A stretch of DNA of 64,000 bases from Physcomitrium patens (taxonomy: Eukaryota > Streptophyta > Bryopsida > Funariales > Funariaceae): NCBI RefSeq assembly GCF_000002425.4, contig NC_037265.1:15058380-15122379 (forward strand), in the 5' to 3' direction. The position numbers and the translations under genes were made by a program. Below, piece by piece: positions 51,915 through 63,981 of this stretch. Numbering within the stretch: the first letter of the stretch is position 1; each line of letters starts with the position of its first letter. The notes under the pieces are model-generated. The model had not been told where the DNA came from, did not search any database, and worked only from the letters and a program-made list of their open reading frames with translations.

Positions 51915-52080
51915 ACCTCATACCCTTCCTCCCATCACCAAACAAACAAAAAAAAATAAAGAGAGGAAGTGAAAGAAAGAAAGAGGCCCAAACTTAAATA
52001 CACTCTATATCTTCTTTCAACCTCATTTGTTGCTTCCATGCCTAATGGATCCATATTTCAAACATTTTCAAATGCTATTG
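51915..52080 (+). repeat. Left part of a decayed copy of the DP promoter segment
   Basis: This matches 54570-54683 in the same order: AACCTCA, then CCTCCC, TCACCAAACAAA, a GAGA tract, CTCATTTGTTGCT (CTCGTTTGTTGCT in the intact copy) and TTCAAACATTTTCAAA. CG dinucleotides of the intact copy appear as TG or CA here. The copy breaks off at 52080 and resumes at 53443. Confidence 0.75.
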
Positions 52081-52645
52081 TGTTGTGGTTTGGTTACTAT
52101 GTGAAAATATTGTGTTATATGTTTGATATGCAATTTACTAAGTAACATGGTAAAAGCCATGCTAGTAGATTTTAATTGGTTATAGAATGTAGTTAAACTA
52201 CTACTTTAAAAGGAGGTTATTTAAAAGAATTACTATTAGAATTTACATAACTTTATTTTCTTTTGATAGTGGCTTTTATGATTAATTTTAGTTGATAATA
52301 ACTTTTACATATTTAAAATCACCTTCATTAGATATTAGTGACTCTTGAAGTCTTATTTTGTTTCTTTTATTTTATGTTTAGGGCATATATTATATAAATC
52401 TTATTAGAAAAAGTAGCAAAAAGAAAAATTAGGGCATGCATATGGATACATGGAGATGGATGATGAAAATCTCCATTTCTATTGACCAAAAATTATGCCC
52501 AATGGACTTCAAGGAGGCTGCCTGAGGTTTTATAAAGGAGATATAGGTGCTTAAAGTTAAAGTGTCAATTTTGTATCTATTGTCACTCTTTTGGACATAA
52601 CACGCTCGTTCAGAAAGCAATGAAGGATCAACAACTAGGATTGAA

Positions 52646-52678
<33 letters not shown>

Positions 52679-53442
52679 GTTTACAACACTTTTTGCATAC
52701 TGCTTGATGAATTCTAAGCTAGGATGAAGGAGTTATAGGAAGTTGAAGTCAGCGCAGTAAATAATCTAATTTACTAGTAGTTGTGTTTTGAACTATATCT
52801 TGAGCAAATTTGAAAAGATTTTGGTTCAACATTTTCAAGAATGTATATAATCATGTTAATAAACTTTGTGTACAAATTTTGTGGCATTTGAGATTTAAGT
52901 TTTTGAGATATGAAGAAAATAGTACTTGGGTGCTTGTAAGTTAGGGTTTAGAGCACTTGCTAGGGTTTCTAAGATGCCAAAAGATCGGTAGCAAATTTAT
53001 GGTTCATTATTTTTTATAGTAAAGCTTAAGGATAATAGCTACATTATATAAATATTTTAAAGAAATTTAATAGTTAAATCAAGAGATATAAGATTGTAAA
53101 GTTCGGGAAAAAAAAATCCTTTATTCAAAAAAAAAAAAAAGAAAAAAAGAAGTTGTAAAAGGGTTTTATTATACTTTTGGTTTTCTATTATGGTTGGAAA
53201 AGAAGGAAATGGTAGTGGGAACTCTATTGGGGCATCACCATTGCAGCTTGATTTTGCTATAGCTCAAATGTTTCAAGCATTTGTTTTTTATATGCAGCAA
53301 TAGCAAGCAATGGAACGTAAAGAAGCAATGGCTATTAAAGCCTTACAATCTGATGTTGGTTTATTGGATGAGTTTGATAGAAGAAATATTTCTAAGTATC
53401 TAAAATATTGTTTACAGATTGAAAATCACACCACACAACAAT
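52081..53442 (+). mobile_element. 1.36-kb insertion with gag-like remnant, splitting the duplicated segment
   Basis: The insertion lies between two pieces that are contiguous in the intact DP promoter. It begins TGTTGTGGTTTGG and ends CACACCACACAACA, so its ends are imperfect inverted repeats with TG...CA termini, like an LTR-type element. From 53190 a plus-strand frame reads like the start of a retrotransposon gag (DEFDRRNISKYLKY near 53365-53410) with an in-frame TAG at 53301. Poly-T (52651-52678) and A-rich tracts are internal. It is probably a truncated non-autonomous element. The borders are approximate and no clean target-site duplication was found. Confidence 0.5.
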
Positions 53443-53490
53443 GCACTCAACAGTGAAGGAGTAGGACAAGTAGGAGGAAGAGGACACATG
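53443..53490 (+). repeat. Right part of the decayed DP promoter copy
   Basis: The stretch CAACAGTGAAGGAG followed by GGACAAGTAGGAGGAAGAGG and ACACATGA corresponds to AAACAGTGAACGAG, the GAGGACGAGG block and ACACACGA at 54686-54718. Similarity fades after 53490. Confidence 0.65.
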
Positions 53491-54234
53491 ATTGGTGGTT
53501 TGTTAAATTATAACTCTAAGCTAATAGTCATGTGCATCATTCATAGTGTCCATTGTGGCAAAATAAATGACTATTCCTAGCATGGTTGCCAAAATGTTAT
53601 TCCGGAGGTGGTGATGGTCAGAAATATATTATAGAATTATAATAATAAAATATTGACACATCCAAGATGTATATGTTACCTTTGGTGTAATACTTTTATG
53701 CAAACACCACAATGTTTACAAGTACATTAGACTTAATGAATTAATACTTTCTTTTTTATTCATTCAAGTAAAATATTACATAATTTTGTCCAGAGAGAAT
53801 GCTTGTAGAACTTGACAAACTAGTGCATTGTATGCTATAATATTGACTATTAAACATCTAAATTCCAAAAAAAAAAGAGAAAAAAAGAGTGTCCTTCTGA
53901 GGGTATTTATAAAGCCTAAAACTTTTTTAATCACCATTTTTATCCTACTTTTGCAACAATGCTACTAACTAGTTACTAAAATGGTTTTTTATTGTTGTGA
54001 CTTTATCCGATCTTCTTACTATATTGAAATACAATAACCTTCTTTGTCACAACTTTTTACTTAAATTTTTTGTTGACATCATCTGTAGACTTGATAATGG
54101 AATATTAATAACTAATATTTAATTCATAAAATTTTAAGTAAATAAATTAATAAATATAAAATACTAGATCTTATTAGAATTAATACTTAAAAAAAAATTT
54201 AATGTTTATTTGTTCAAAAGCATGGATCAGTAAT

Positions 54235-54327
<93 letters not shown>

Positions 54328-54540
54328 AAAAAATGAAAATTCACTGAGAAAAATCCCAATTTTAAATTCAATTCATGCAAAACACCAAATAAAAATCATA
54401 AAATCCATCTCTTAATTATCATTATTAAAATCTACCAATAATATTATTCAGAATATCAGTACAATTTTACATAATAATAATAACCCTAATAATAATTATA
54501 AAAATATCATATACTTGCACTCCAATTTTGAAAACTTGTA
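53491..54540. other. AT-rich spacer with compound microsatellite
   Basis: No gene was seen. A compound (AT)n(AC)n(AT)n microsatellite covers about 54235-54325. Confidence 0.65.
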
Positions 54541-56356
54541 ACTAGACACCCAATTTCTCAATACGTCGAAACCTCACCCTCCCTCACCAAACAAAGAGAG
54601 AGAGAGGCGCCGAAGGGCACTCCTCTCCCAATCTCGTTTGTTGCTCCATGGCAAGGGACTCGCATTCAAACATTTTCAAACGCGCTAAACAGTGAACGAG
54701 GAGGACGAGGACACACGACCACCGCCTATCACCGGTTTTGGCGGATGCGGGAATTTGAACAGAGCGCCGTAGCAGGGTGGAAGCTTCCCTGGGGCTGCCC
54801 TGAAATCAGCAGCTAGCACCCACTCGGCTCGGCCAAACCCAAAGGAAGGCAGCAAGCAAGCAAACAACGTAACGCAAAGCAAAGCAGCACCGAAAGGAAA
54901 GGGAAGGAAACGGGAAGAAGAAGGGGAGAGCATCAATCAGCATCGGGACCCGCAGCCAGCAGCAGATCAGTAGTGCATTCATATTTCTGTTTGATTTGAT
55001 GCCCCTCCCCCCTACTCACTCCCTCCCTCCCTTCACCGGCATTCAGATAGATAGATGCCCACAGCGAGAGAGAGAGTGGCGCACCTCCTCCGCCGTCAAG
55101 GTTGTCTGTCTGTCGCCTCCTCTTGCGTTTCTCTACCTTTCTGCTTGGGTCACACATTGTATGGCGGTTTGTGGGTGGGTGCTCTTTGGGCTGGTTTCGC
55201 TTAGGGTTCTTCTACCTCCTCGTGCGGAGGTGCGGGTAATTGTGGGTGTCGGAGTTTGAAGGGATTTTGGTTCTGGGTTGTGCCCACTTGGACTGTTGAG
55301 CGCCGGAGCCCGCTGTCTCGAAGGCCAACATTGTGGAGTATATTTTGGTCTTCGTATTTGGTTTCGCTCTGGGTTTTGTTTTGGGCTCCGATTCTGTTGA
55401 ATGGTGCTCCAAGAGATGGGTTTGGAGATGTACCAAGTGTTTAGATTGAATAAGCAGGGCTATCAACTGAGTGATTTTATGGTTAGTGGACACGAACGTC
55501 GTTTTTTTAGGTTTGGGAAGTTAGTGCCCTGAGACCGCTGGATGAAATGTCTGTCTTCTCTGCTTCCTGGACATGTGGGTTTTTTTTTTTTTTTTTTTTT
55601 TTCCTCCCCATTTACGATGTCTAGGAATTGAGGCTTCGTCTCTTGTTCGCTTGTCGCATTTGATGCGTTTGACGTGATGCATTCGTTGCTAAATGTAGCA
55701 GAGACTGTTGTGAGCACATGTGGTTGCTTCTTGTTAAGTTGGGTTTGATAGTGTTGAGCATGCGTCCGATGATGCGTGCCGAATTTTAGTGTTGATGTTA
55801 TTTATAGTTGCGAAGGGTGTAGCCAGTAGCATGGTTTGTCCAATTCATTTATTTGTTACTATTATTATCGTCAAATTTATTTTGGGGGTGGGGTGGGTAG
55901 ATGCGGCGCAGTGTAATTGATGTGATCACACACAGAATTTTGTAGAGCAACTTCATGAAGGGTGGTGATGTTTCTCGTGCGTGAGCAGACGAAGCTCTAG
56001 TGGTCTTCGTTGTAGCTCAACTGTTTTTTGATGTACAGATGCAGGGATAGTGTTGCAGTTGCTTGCCAAGAGGTAGCTGTGCATCGTGGAGCTGTAGCAT
56101 AATTCGCAGTGATTGGCAAATCTCCAATGTGGTGGGACCAACAGGGGGCTCAATCCCACTACAAGGATTCAATGTGTTTTCGTTAATGGCCTCAGTCAAA
56201 TGGATTTGGTGGATTTCAAGCACAGAGACTCAGATTCCCAGAGCTTGATCACTATCTGCAATTATATTTAATTCATACTCGCATCACCTTGACTATACAA
56301 TTTAGGAGATTGGTCAGAAGATTTGAGTCCTTCGTGTACACACATACTGGGACACA
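54541..56356 (+). promoter_or_regulatory. Promoter and leader of DP
   Basis: GC-rich DNA starts at about 54560. The block contains a GAGA tract (54596-54606), an E2F-type site (54737-54744) and a 23-T run (55580-55602), with no long coding frame. The start of transcription probably lies in 54.7-55.1 kb, and leader introns before the ATG at 56357 are likely, but neither could be fixed. Confidence 0.45.
54737..54744 (+). promoter_or_regulatory. E2F/DP consensus site in the DP promoter
   Basis: The sequence TTTGGCGG fits the E2F/DP consensus TTTSSCGS exactly. It lies in the GC-rich promoter block, 1.6 kb before the DP start codon. This suggests the gene is an E2F target and may feed back on itself; occupancy is inference. 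Confidence 0.5.
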
Positions 56357-59300
56357 ATGGTGAGCAACGGTATTGACGCCCGGCTCTCACACCTTGATGA
56401 TCCCGATTCTCCAGATGCCGAAGTAATTGGGTGAGTGGTGATGGGACCTCATTCTGCACCTGGGATTATGCATGGGGAGTTTCGGTCATTGGTATTAAAA
56501 TCTCTAGAATATGTTAGAATGGTGGAAGAACTTTTCACTTGGTACTTTGGAATTCCGTGATTTTGTGATTCTGATCAGTGTTTTACCACTGCTGTATTGA
56601 CTATCAATTTGTTAGTGACCAACATCAGTCCCACAATTGCACTGGGTCACACGTAAGTTGTGTAGGGTTATTAATTTGTTGGTCAAGGTTCGATGATGCT
56701 TCTTGGGCGGTTCGACTGAAGATCGAGGTTATGGTTAAGATTCAAGTAATTAGTTAATGTTGCTTGATTGTGATCTATTGCTCCACTCTTCCATCAATGC
56801 TGTTTTATGGTCAAATTCGCTGAGGGATGGTGTGTTTCTGTTAAAAGAGGAAAGAAAAAACGAGGTGGAAGGGCAGGTGGAGGAGAGAAGGGTGGAAAAG
56901 GTCTTCGGCACTTCAGCATGAAAGGTGACAGCCTATTCTTTGATTTTTTTTTTTCTTTTTTTTAATAGTTTTCTTCCGGTCAAGACTTAGAAGGAAGTGA
57001 TAGTGTCTCCATGTCCTCTAGTTTAATCGTGTCGTTCCATTGACTATGCTAGGTTTTTCTTCCTTCTTACCAGTGATAAAAGCTGCTAGTGTCGAGACGT
57101 AGCTATATATTTAGGGTCTGTGAAGCCGTACAATGGATTCTCTTGAATTACACCTTTTCAACATGGCGATCTTCTATCCTCATTGCTTGGGAATGAATCA
57201 GTATGCGAAAAAGTGGAAAGCAAGGGGCGGACCACTTACAATGAGGTAAGGTCATGACTCGTGCTTTTGAAGTCATTCGTTCCATTAGGATTGCAGCAAG
57301 TGTATTGTCAAGTGTCAGTTCTTCGACACTACTTCTGGTTGAAATACTTTGTACTCTTTCCGAATTCGGTGTTATGGGCTGCCAATATGTCTTTGGTTGG
57401 GTTTAAGGCTTAGCTCTTCTTGGTTTTGACCCTCTGTAAACCGTTCATTCCCCGTCACAGGTGGCAGATGAGTTAGTTGCCGAGTTTACTAATCCAGACA
57501 GCCCTCACGTCTCCCCTGATCAGGTGTGTAGAGCTGTTGATCTATCAGTATGTGGATTTTGATGTTGTTTGTGACGCCCTTGCGCCTAGTTATTTATAAT
57601 TGAGTTTGCATCAGTGTGCATCCTTATTTTGAATCAAGTTAACCTGTAGGTTTAGTGGATGGTAGGTAGTTCCTGTGGCATAATCACGACAATTAAATAG
57701 TTTTCAGAGGAAATTGTTATCGAATGATGTAGACTTAAACATAATTAAAATCATGATTAGAATGCCCGAAATGCAGCAATTCGGTCACGCCGGAGGTTGT
57801 TCTGGGTGCGATGTTGCAGAATTGCGACTCTTCCCAAAATAATGAATGTCTCCTCGATGATTTCTCTGTCTCTTCATGGATTTAACATTATTGGTGTACT
57901 TCTTTGGCAGCAACAATATGATGAGAAGAACATTCGGCGGCGTGTTTATGATGCCCTTAATGTCCTCATGGCTGTGGGTATAATTTTGAAGGACAAAAAA
58001 GACATTCAGTGGAAGGGGTTTCCGTCTGCCAGCCTTGACGATGTTGCAGATCTGAAGGTGACTTGGGCTTTGTTAGTGCTTCTACGCTCTATTCAGCTTT
58101 TATTCCTCTAGTTTTCAAATTGAAGTTTGATCGCATCATACCCTTTTGGATGTGATGATCTGAATAACCTTGATTTTTTTAATGAGGGTATCCACGTTGA
58201 AAAAGAGTTTGACCAACTGCCTCAATAGCCGCGTTGAGGATAAGATGAGTCCTTTAAAACTAATGGTGGATGCGTGCAGGCTGAAAGCATGCGGATCAGA
58301 GGAAGAATCGAGCGTAAATCTGCCTATCTACATGAATTACAGTCTCAGGTACTTCATTATTTTAAAATTGTTCTAGTTTGTGAAGTTTACCGAAGGTTTG
58401 TTGTTCTCATTTAAGGTGGAATTTTGCTGCTGAGTAGCTGTAATATGTATTGTAGCGTTTGCCATGGGTGATTTTAGTTGAAATATCTGAATAGATTGAT
58501 GATACCTGCTCTGATTAATTGGTGATTAAGTTGACTGTTGATGTTTAAATGGCTAAGCTGCTACGAAATAAGTTCTTGTGGATGTGGAACCACTCATTTA
58601 AGGTGGAAGATTAATCAATGAGACCTCCATTTAGCAACGTGCATTTTTGTCTGTTGGTCCGTTTGCAGATGACTGGCTTGCGTAACCTGGTTTCTCGCAA
58701 TGAGCGACTTTCTCAGGGAAACAACTCAGTTCCGCATGTGGCACTTCCATTTATTCTTGTGCAAGTATATTGCCAACTCTTACCTGAACTTGTTCGACCA
58801 ATTTGTTCGATATTGGTCTCCGCATCAGTCTGTCTCTGTACTGGATAAACTTTTCATTGTGCAAGGCTTTAGTAACCATGCCGTCTTTGTTTTGCCTTCA
58901 ATTGCTTTATTTTAATTTTTTTGTACGGCTTATTCTAAGTGTCAACGCATCATGGTGGTTTTTTTAGACGTGAACTGACTAATCAAAGCTTTATTTTTGG
59001 GTGCAATGAGGTTGGATGTCTTTACTCTTTCGTGTGAAATTGGAATTCTGTTTTTGAAGTTTTGGTGGGATTGATCAACAGACTCGACCGCAGGCTACTG
59101 TGGAAGTAGAAATTTCTGAGGACATGCAAGTTGTGCATTTCGATTTCAACAGGTCTGAAATTCTTAATATCTCTTGTTTCATTTTTGGTATAAAAATCCA
59201 TCCTCACAATTCATGTGCAATGTGCTTCTATGATACCGAAGTTCTATCAGCTTTTGCCTGCTCAACTTTGCAAGCCAGTGTTCTTACTAATTGTTGATGA

Positions 59301-59682
59301 TATGTATGAGCTGGAAGGAGCCAGGCTTTGGGTGGCATATGCTACCTCTTTATCTGGCCAAAGTCTTATTGAACGAACGATGAATTATTGCAGTACACCA
59401 TTTGAGCTTCATGACGATGCATATGTCCTCAAGGCAATGAACTTGCAAGAACAGCCGGATAGTAATTGCCCAGATGGGTTGGATCATGCCGACTTCGATG
59501 ATGGGCTCGGCAATTTTGGAGAGGATTCCCCGCCGCTCTCTGGCGTATTTCAGCGTTCAATGTATCCTGCTCATCCCAGCTCCCCTTATTATGCCTCTAT
59601 GTCCAGTGCTGGTAAAAATTCGTCTTGGCCTCCCGTCCCAGGTATTCTAAAATCCAAGGTGAAGCATGAGAATGCCTCATAG
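56357..59682 (+). CDS. DP: DP, dimerisation partner of E2F transcription factors
   Basis: Nine exons: 56357-56430, 56848-56924, 57202-57245, 57461-57523, 57911-58057, 58280-58348, 58669-58764, 59082-59152, 59394-59682; 309 residues. DP pairs with E2F to control entry into S phase. The DNA-binding winged helix (about 44-125) starts GKGLRHFSMKVCEKVESKGR and holds the recognition helix NIRRRVYDALNVLMA (93-107). A leucine-zipper/coiled-coil dimerisation part (about 136-180) follows, then the marked-box segment VALPFILVQTRPQATVEVEI with HFDFNSTPFELHDD. The C-terminus is acidic and Asp-rich and differs from angiosperms. The start was chosen because the ATG opens a conserved short exon in phase with the rest. 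Confidence 0.96.
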
Positions 59683-62514
59683 TGGTATTCATGTTGAGAA
59701 GTGGTGGTTTGAAAACAAATAGGTACACCTGTAGAAAGGACCTCTTAGAACTTGATTAGTACTCTGGCCACAAAGCCTGACTTTTCGTTTTAATGTATTG
59801 CACCACTAACCATTGATATTTATTTGAGCATAGAGTAAGATTTGCCTCAGCTAACCCCCTGCAAAGGAGCTGTACAATACATGAATAATAGAATGATTCT
59901 TTTGCGAAAGTAATTATCTCCAAGCGCTTTGAAACTTTTGATTTCTTAGATCCCCTTATCGTCCTGTCATTACCTGCAGCTTTGATATTTAGGAACATGA
60001 TTTTGGACACCGCGGCTCTTACTTCGTATCCCTTTCTTATGTGTTCACGAACCGGGCTTCTTTAAGTGGGACTTTTCAGTTTACACCCACTGCAGTTCCT
60101 GTCAACATTTCTACTGTATGACCAGTCTAGCAGGTTGAACAACACATCAGATGATTCCCAGGCGCCTTGTCTGGAGGGTTCTGTCCTAAGAAGCATTGCC
60201 TATGTGAGTTCTCATTTCACCGTTCCACTATCACAATCTGATCGAACATGTAAAGCTCTGTTCCGACAGAATAAGTTTCTGCTTATGGAACCATGTGGTT
60301 GAGTAACAGTCAATACTACTATTTGTGATTAGGCACAATCCCAATCGCTCAACCACATAATTATTGAATCCTAATTTGGACCCAAGGAAACCAAAATTGG
60401 TGTGCAGTTTCAACGGGAAGTTCTGGATTCTCATTTAACCATTAGGACAAGAACTAGATTTAATTTAGTAGTTTGTGAATGCAATAAGTGTTAAAACAGT
60501 GATTTCAATATTTTAGATTAAATGATTCATTCTAGGGACGATATGTAATGACTAAACAGTAGTGTAGCCATCTGTTTATGGAGTATGAAATGACCAGTGT
60601 TGTACATGGAAAAGTATGCAAACAGCATGGATGAAATGATAATGAATACTTCATTAGAGAGGTACTTGATACTTTGTGTAGTAAATTAATGTATTATAAA
60701 TTGATTCTCAATGGTTCAAATAATGAATACGTACTTTGCTCTCTTATGTTTGCTTCGCTTACAAGGTAGTTTCAATGGATGATATAAAATACTTGTAGTC
60801 CTTTTGTCTTCAACTTGATAAGAAAAACTAATATTCTTATCTTACTAAATTGTTTTTAGCATCAAGTCACCAAACATTTGGATAGAAGAATCTTTAACCT
60901 TCACTAATAAGACAAAGTTGAGAATAACACCAAACAAGTCATCTCCATCAATGGTCTCTAAATTTTTTAAGGTATTTTTACAAATATATCTTTACCAATA
61001 AGTCAAAGTCAAGAAGAATAATAAAGAAACCTACAATAATGGCCTCTAAATCCTTCAAGGTAATATTACTAAAACAAGTTACATTTCATCATAGCTAATA
61101 ATGTCATGACTAAGCTTTTTTGATTGAGATTCCACTAATAAGTTATTAGAGAATACTTAAGTTGCTGATGTTGCAAATATTTGGCAATGATATATATATT
61201 TTTTGTTAATAAAGCTAATCTCATAAGATAGATTTTGGCAACTTACATCTTTTAGACATAGGTTGGATAAGATGTCTTGGCATCAATTAATAATTTTCTT
61301 CTTATTAGTCTTCTTATTGTAGGTTAGTCTTTGGTGTTGATATTGACATTATTATTAGCACTATTATTGCAAAATAAATCTTTGCCAATCTTGTTATAAA
61401 ATGTAAAGTTAAAATTTTGTATATCAACCTTCTTGGCAAAAGATATCAAGACTTAGATGTTAGGTGCTTCAAAAGAGTTGTTGCTATTTGTGGTCATAAT
61501 AACCTTGTCGATATGCTTCTTCATTATTTATCTCAATTGTTTTATAAATACTCTCTAATTAAAACTTCTTCAATAAATATATATTTTTTTCTTATCTTTC
61601 TTTACCCTCTTTACTTCCATCTTACACATCTCAAATTATGCCATCACTATCTTAGGAGTCTTAACCTCTTCAAAACCCTATAATGCATAACTTGTAAAAT
61701 TAATGAAGATTTGAAGTGGTTTGTCTTGTTATACATTCATTTTCATTTATCCAAAATGTGTTTTACATACATCCACACAAACACAAAGGTCCTTTGCATT
61801 TCTTCTAAAAGACTCTTGAATTACATGAGAATCTATTATTAAATCTAATATTAATACTAATCCTTGTAGATGCTAAATATTTCTATTGTCTAGGGCCTTC
61901 TATATATATGAACAACATGACAATTTTACTTTCCCTTGTCACAATAGTAAGAACCTTCTTATACTTATTATTTAAAGCTTTTGACATTTTCGACATAATA
62001 TCTACTTCAATAAACACATTTTATTTATAAATTTAATCTTTTGCAATCTCAATTAATAGCAATATCTATTAAAGATATGTTAAAACATTAGGGTTGTTTT
62101 TATTGTTGATAATACTTATGAACTTTGATGGCAACTTTTGTCCATAATCTTGGTAAATATCTTAAATTCCTAAATTTGTATCAATTAATAAAATACAATT
62201 AATTTACAAGATTTAATGGCACATCTTCAAAAATATATTTATTTACCAACTTCTACAATATTAGTGCAAAACAAAAGATGTGGTATAGAAGTATGTTAGT
62301 GGTAGTTGTAAACTATTCTATAAGATCATAATATATCATTCTTTTCTTGTTCATCTTAAATAACATCTAGTGCTCCAATTTTAAAGACAATAGTAGTTTT
62401 CAACATTTGATACATAATGTGATTACATATGTAAATATTTCAGCTTGCAGTTTTACAATAAAATAATAATTTTAGATCAAAATATTTATAAAACAAGTAA
62501 AAGAGGAAAATAAC

Positions 62515-62545
<31 letters not shown>

Positions 62546-63100
62546 AAAAACAAAAATACTTTATTGTTGGAAGAGAATATATTATTCTTATGCATGTAGA
62601 CTTTATTTAGTTAAATATAGCTCGTCTTCTCATTACTACTATATAAAGGAATAATGATGTAAATATTAATGTCATTGTAAATAACATCAAATACATACTC
62701 ATTTTTTTATAAATTGAGTTTACTAGGAATATTACTAATTATTGATATGGATCTTATTATTGTTGATATCTTACATCTTCATAAACAATATCATTATTTG
62801 GCAATATACATTGGTACAACATTTGGTCCATAATAACATCTCTTTATCCAATTAAGCTACTTTAGGCAAAAGACTTGCTATCTGAAGACAAATATTAAAA
62901 AAATTATGTGGGTTTTGGCTAATTCTGGGTTTACAAAGAGATAAATAGGCTTCACCGGCACTCATCATTGGTAACCATTGTAACATGGTTTTTGAACGAC
63001 CAGAAAATCATTAACTGATACATTAAACTACTAGATTGTGAAATGTCAACAATTAATATAAATAAAGAGTAACATACAAACGACAAACTAAGTTCACCGA
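59683..63100. other. DP 3' region and AT-rich intergenic stretch
   Basis: The DP 3' untranslated sequence runs to about 60000, then AT-rich DNA with 27 A at 62515-62541. An 11-bp inverted repeat pairs 60293-60303 with 60348-60358. The 88-codon frame at 61417-61683 is not recognised and looks like chance. No gene was seen. Confidence 0.55.
60890..61075 (+). repeat. Imperfect tandem repeat, period about 90 bp
   Basis: AATAAGACAAAGTTGAGAATAA at 60906 and GGTCTCTAAATTTTTTAAGG at 60953 recur, with changes, as AATAAGTCAAAGTCAAGAAGAA at 60997 and GGCCTCTAAATCCTTCAAGG at 61041. The two copies are diverged. Origin is unknown, possibly the decayed leader of an LTR element. Confidence 0.6.
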
Positions 63101-63276
63101 CAAACAGTTCGGGAGCGTCGAAGCCTCATTCCCGCTCGCTTTGACAGCAGTACGGCGAAGTTCACCGCAATGAGAGCACCACAGCACCGAACGCGTGATG
63201 CGGCGACGCATCCAGGTCGATCTATCAGGTTTTGTACCAAATCGTGTGCATCACCATAAAATTTTCCCATACTTCA

Positions 63277-63682
63277 ATGCCCACAATCGAACAATTAAGC
63301 GAAGCCACTGCAAGGATATCGCCTTGCCTGATAGAGTATTATACAGAATATTGTTCAGAACAACCTTTCATGAAGAGGTTGAGTGTGACAGAAAACGACA
63401 ACTTATCACAGAAAAATAATTGGCCTTCCCGGACTGGTGAGTGCCTAAAGGATCGGACAGTGAAATATATCGTCTGTCTCACAAATTCATATTCTAATCT
63501 CAGCTTCCGAATTTTCAGACTTCTCATCATCCTATTATTTGCAACCATGGTTGCAATCTGTACAAGACTGTTCGATTGTTGAGTGTCTGCTCGGTTGGAA
63601 CAAATTTCTGCAGATGCAGAGTTTGATAATGATATTCATTGTTATCATCAGCGAACCTATGTCGGATTGCTTCAGCTATTGA
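63277..63682 (+). CDS. Putative unrecognised gene at the right edge (weak)
   Basis: GC-rich DNA begins at about 63100, as it does before the other genes. An ATG at 63277 opens 53 codons ending at a perfect donor (GACTG|GTGAGTG, 63437). An acceptor (TTTTCAG) ends at 63518 and keeps the frame, giving a polar and then aromatic-rich peptide (SYYLQPWLQSVQD) that stops at 63680-63682. The total would be 107 residues. No family was recognised. The last part of exon 2 looks less coding-like than another frame, so the 3' end is doubtful and the gene may continue past the window. Confidence 0.25.
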
Positions 63683-63846
63683 AATTCTGTTCCAGCTATT
63701 GGACCCTTCTCCTCAAGAGAAATTCCTGCTGATGCTCAGCATTTGCCTTCAGTCCTCGTTCTTCGGGATTACACCATTCTGTTCAATTGTTAATGTTTTG
63801 TCCCTTCATCATCTACTCTGACTGTAATCCTTGAGTTGTTGCTTAC

Positions 63847-63981
63847 CTTTTTGACCGTGTTCGGAGTTGGTACGGGCATAGAGTTCCCAACTCCGTGCCT
63901 GATCTTGGCCGAGAAGGTGCAGAAAAAGCTTAGCAGTGCAGTTAACAGTACCGGCAATGTCTTCAGCAGTGTGTCAGACAT
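63847..63981 (-). other. Possible first exon on the minus strand (weak)
   Basis: An ATG at 63981-63979 with A at -3 starts 45 codons ending exactly at a strong donor (AAAAG|GTAAGC). The peptide has one hydrophobic segment (LLKTLPVLLTALLSFFCTF), then a basic and Pro-rich tail. It could be the start of a small membrane protein. The plus strand of the same bases is also open and amphipathic to a stop at 63988, so at most one reading is real. Confidence 0.2.

Noticed and set aside
61417..61683. 88-codon plus-strand frame in AT-rich DNA
   Set aside because: AT-rich composition gives Leu/Tyr/Ile-rich chance frames; no motif, no GC rise and no splice context.
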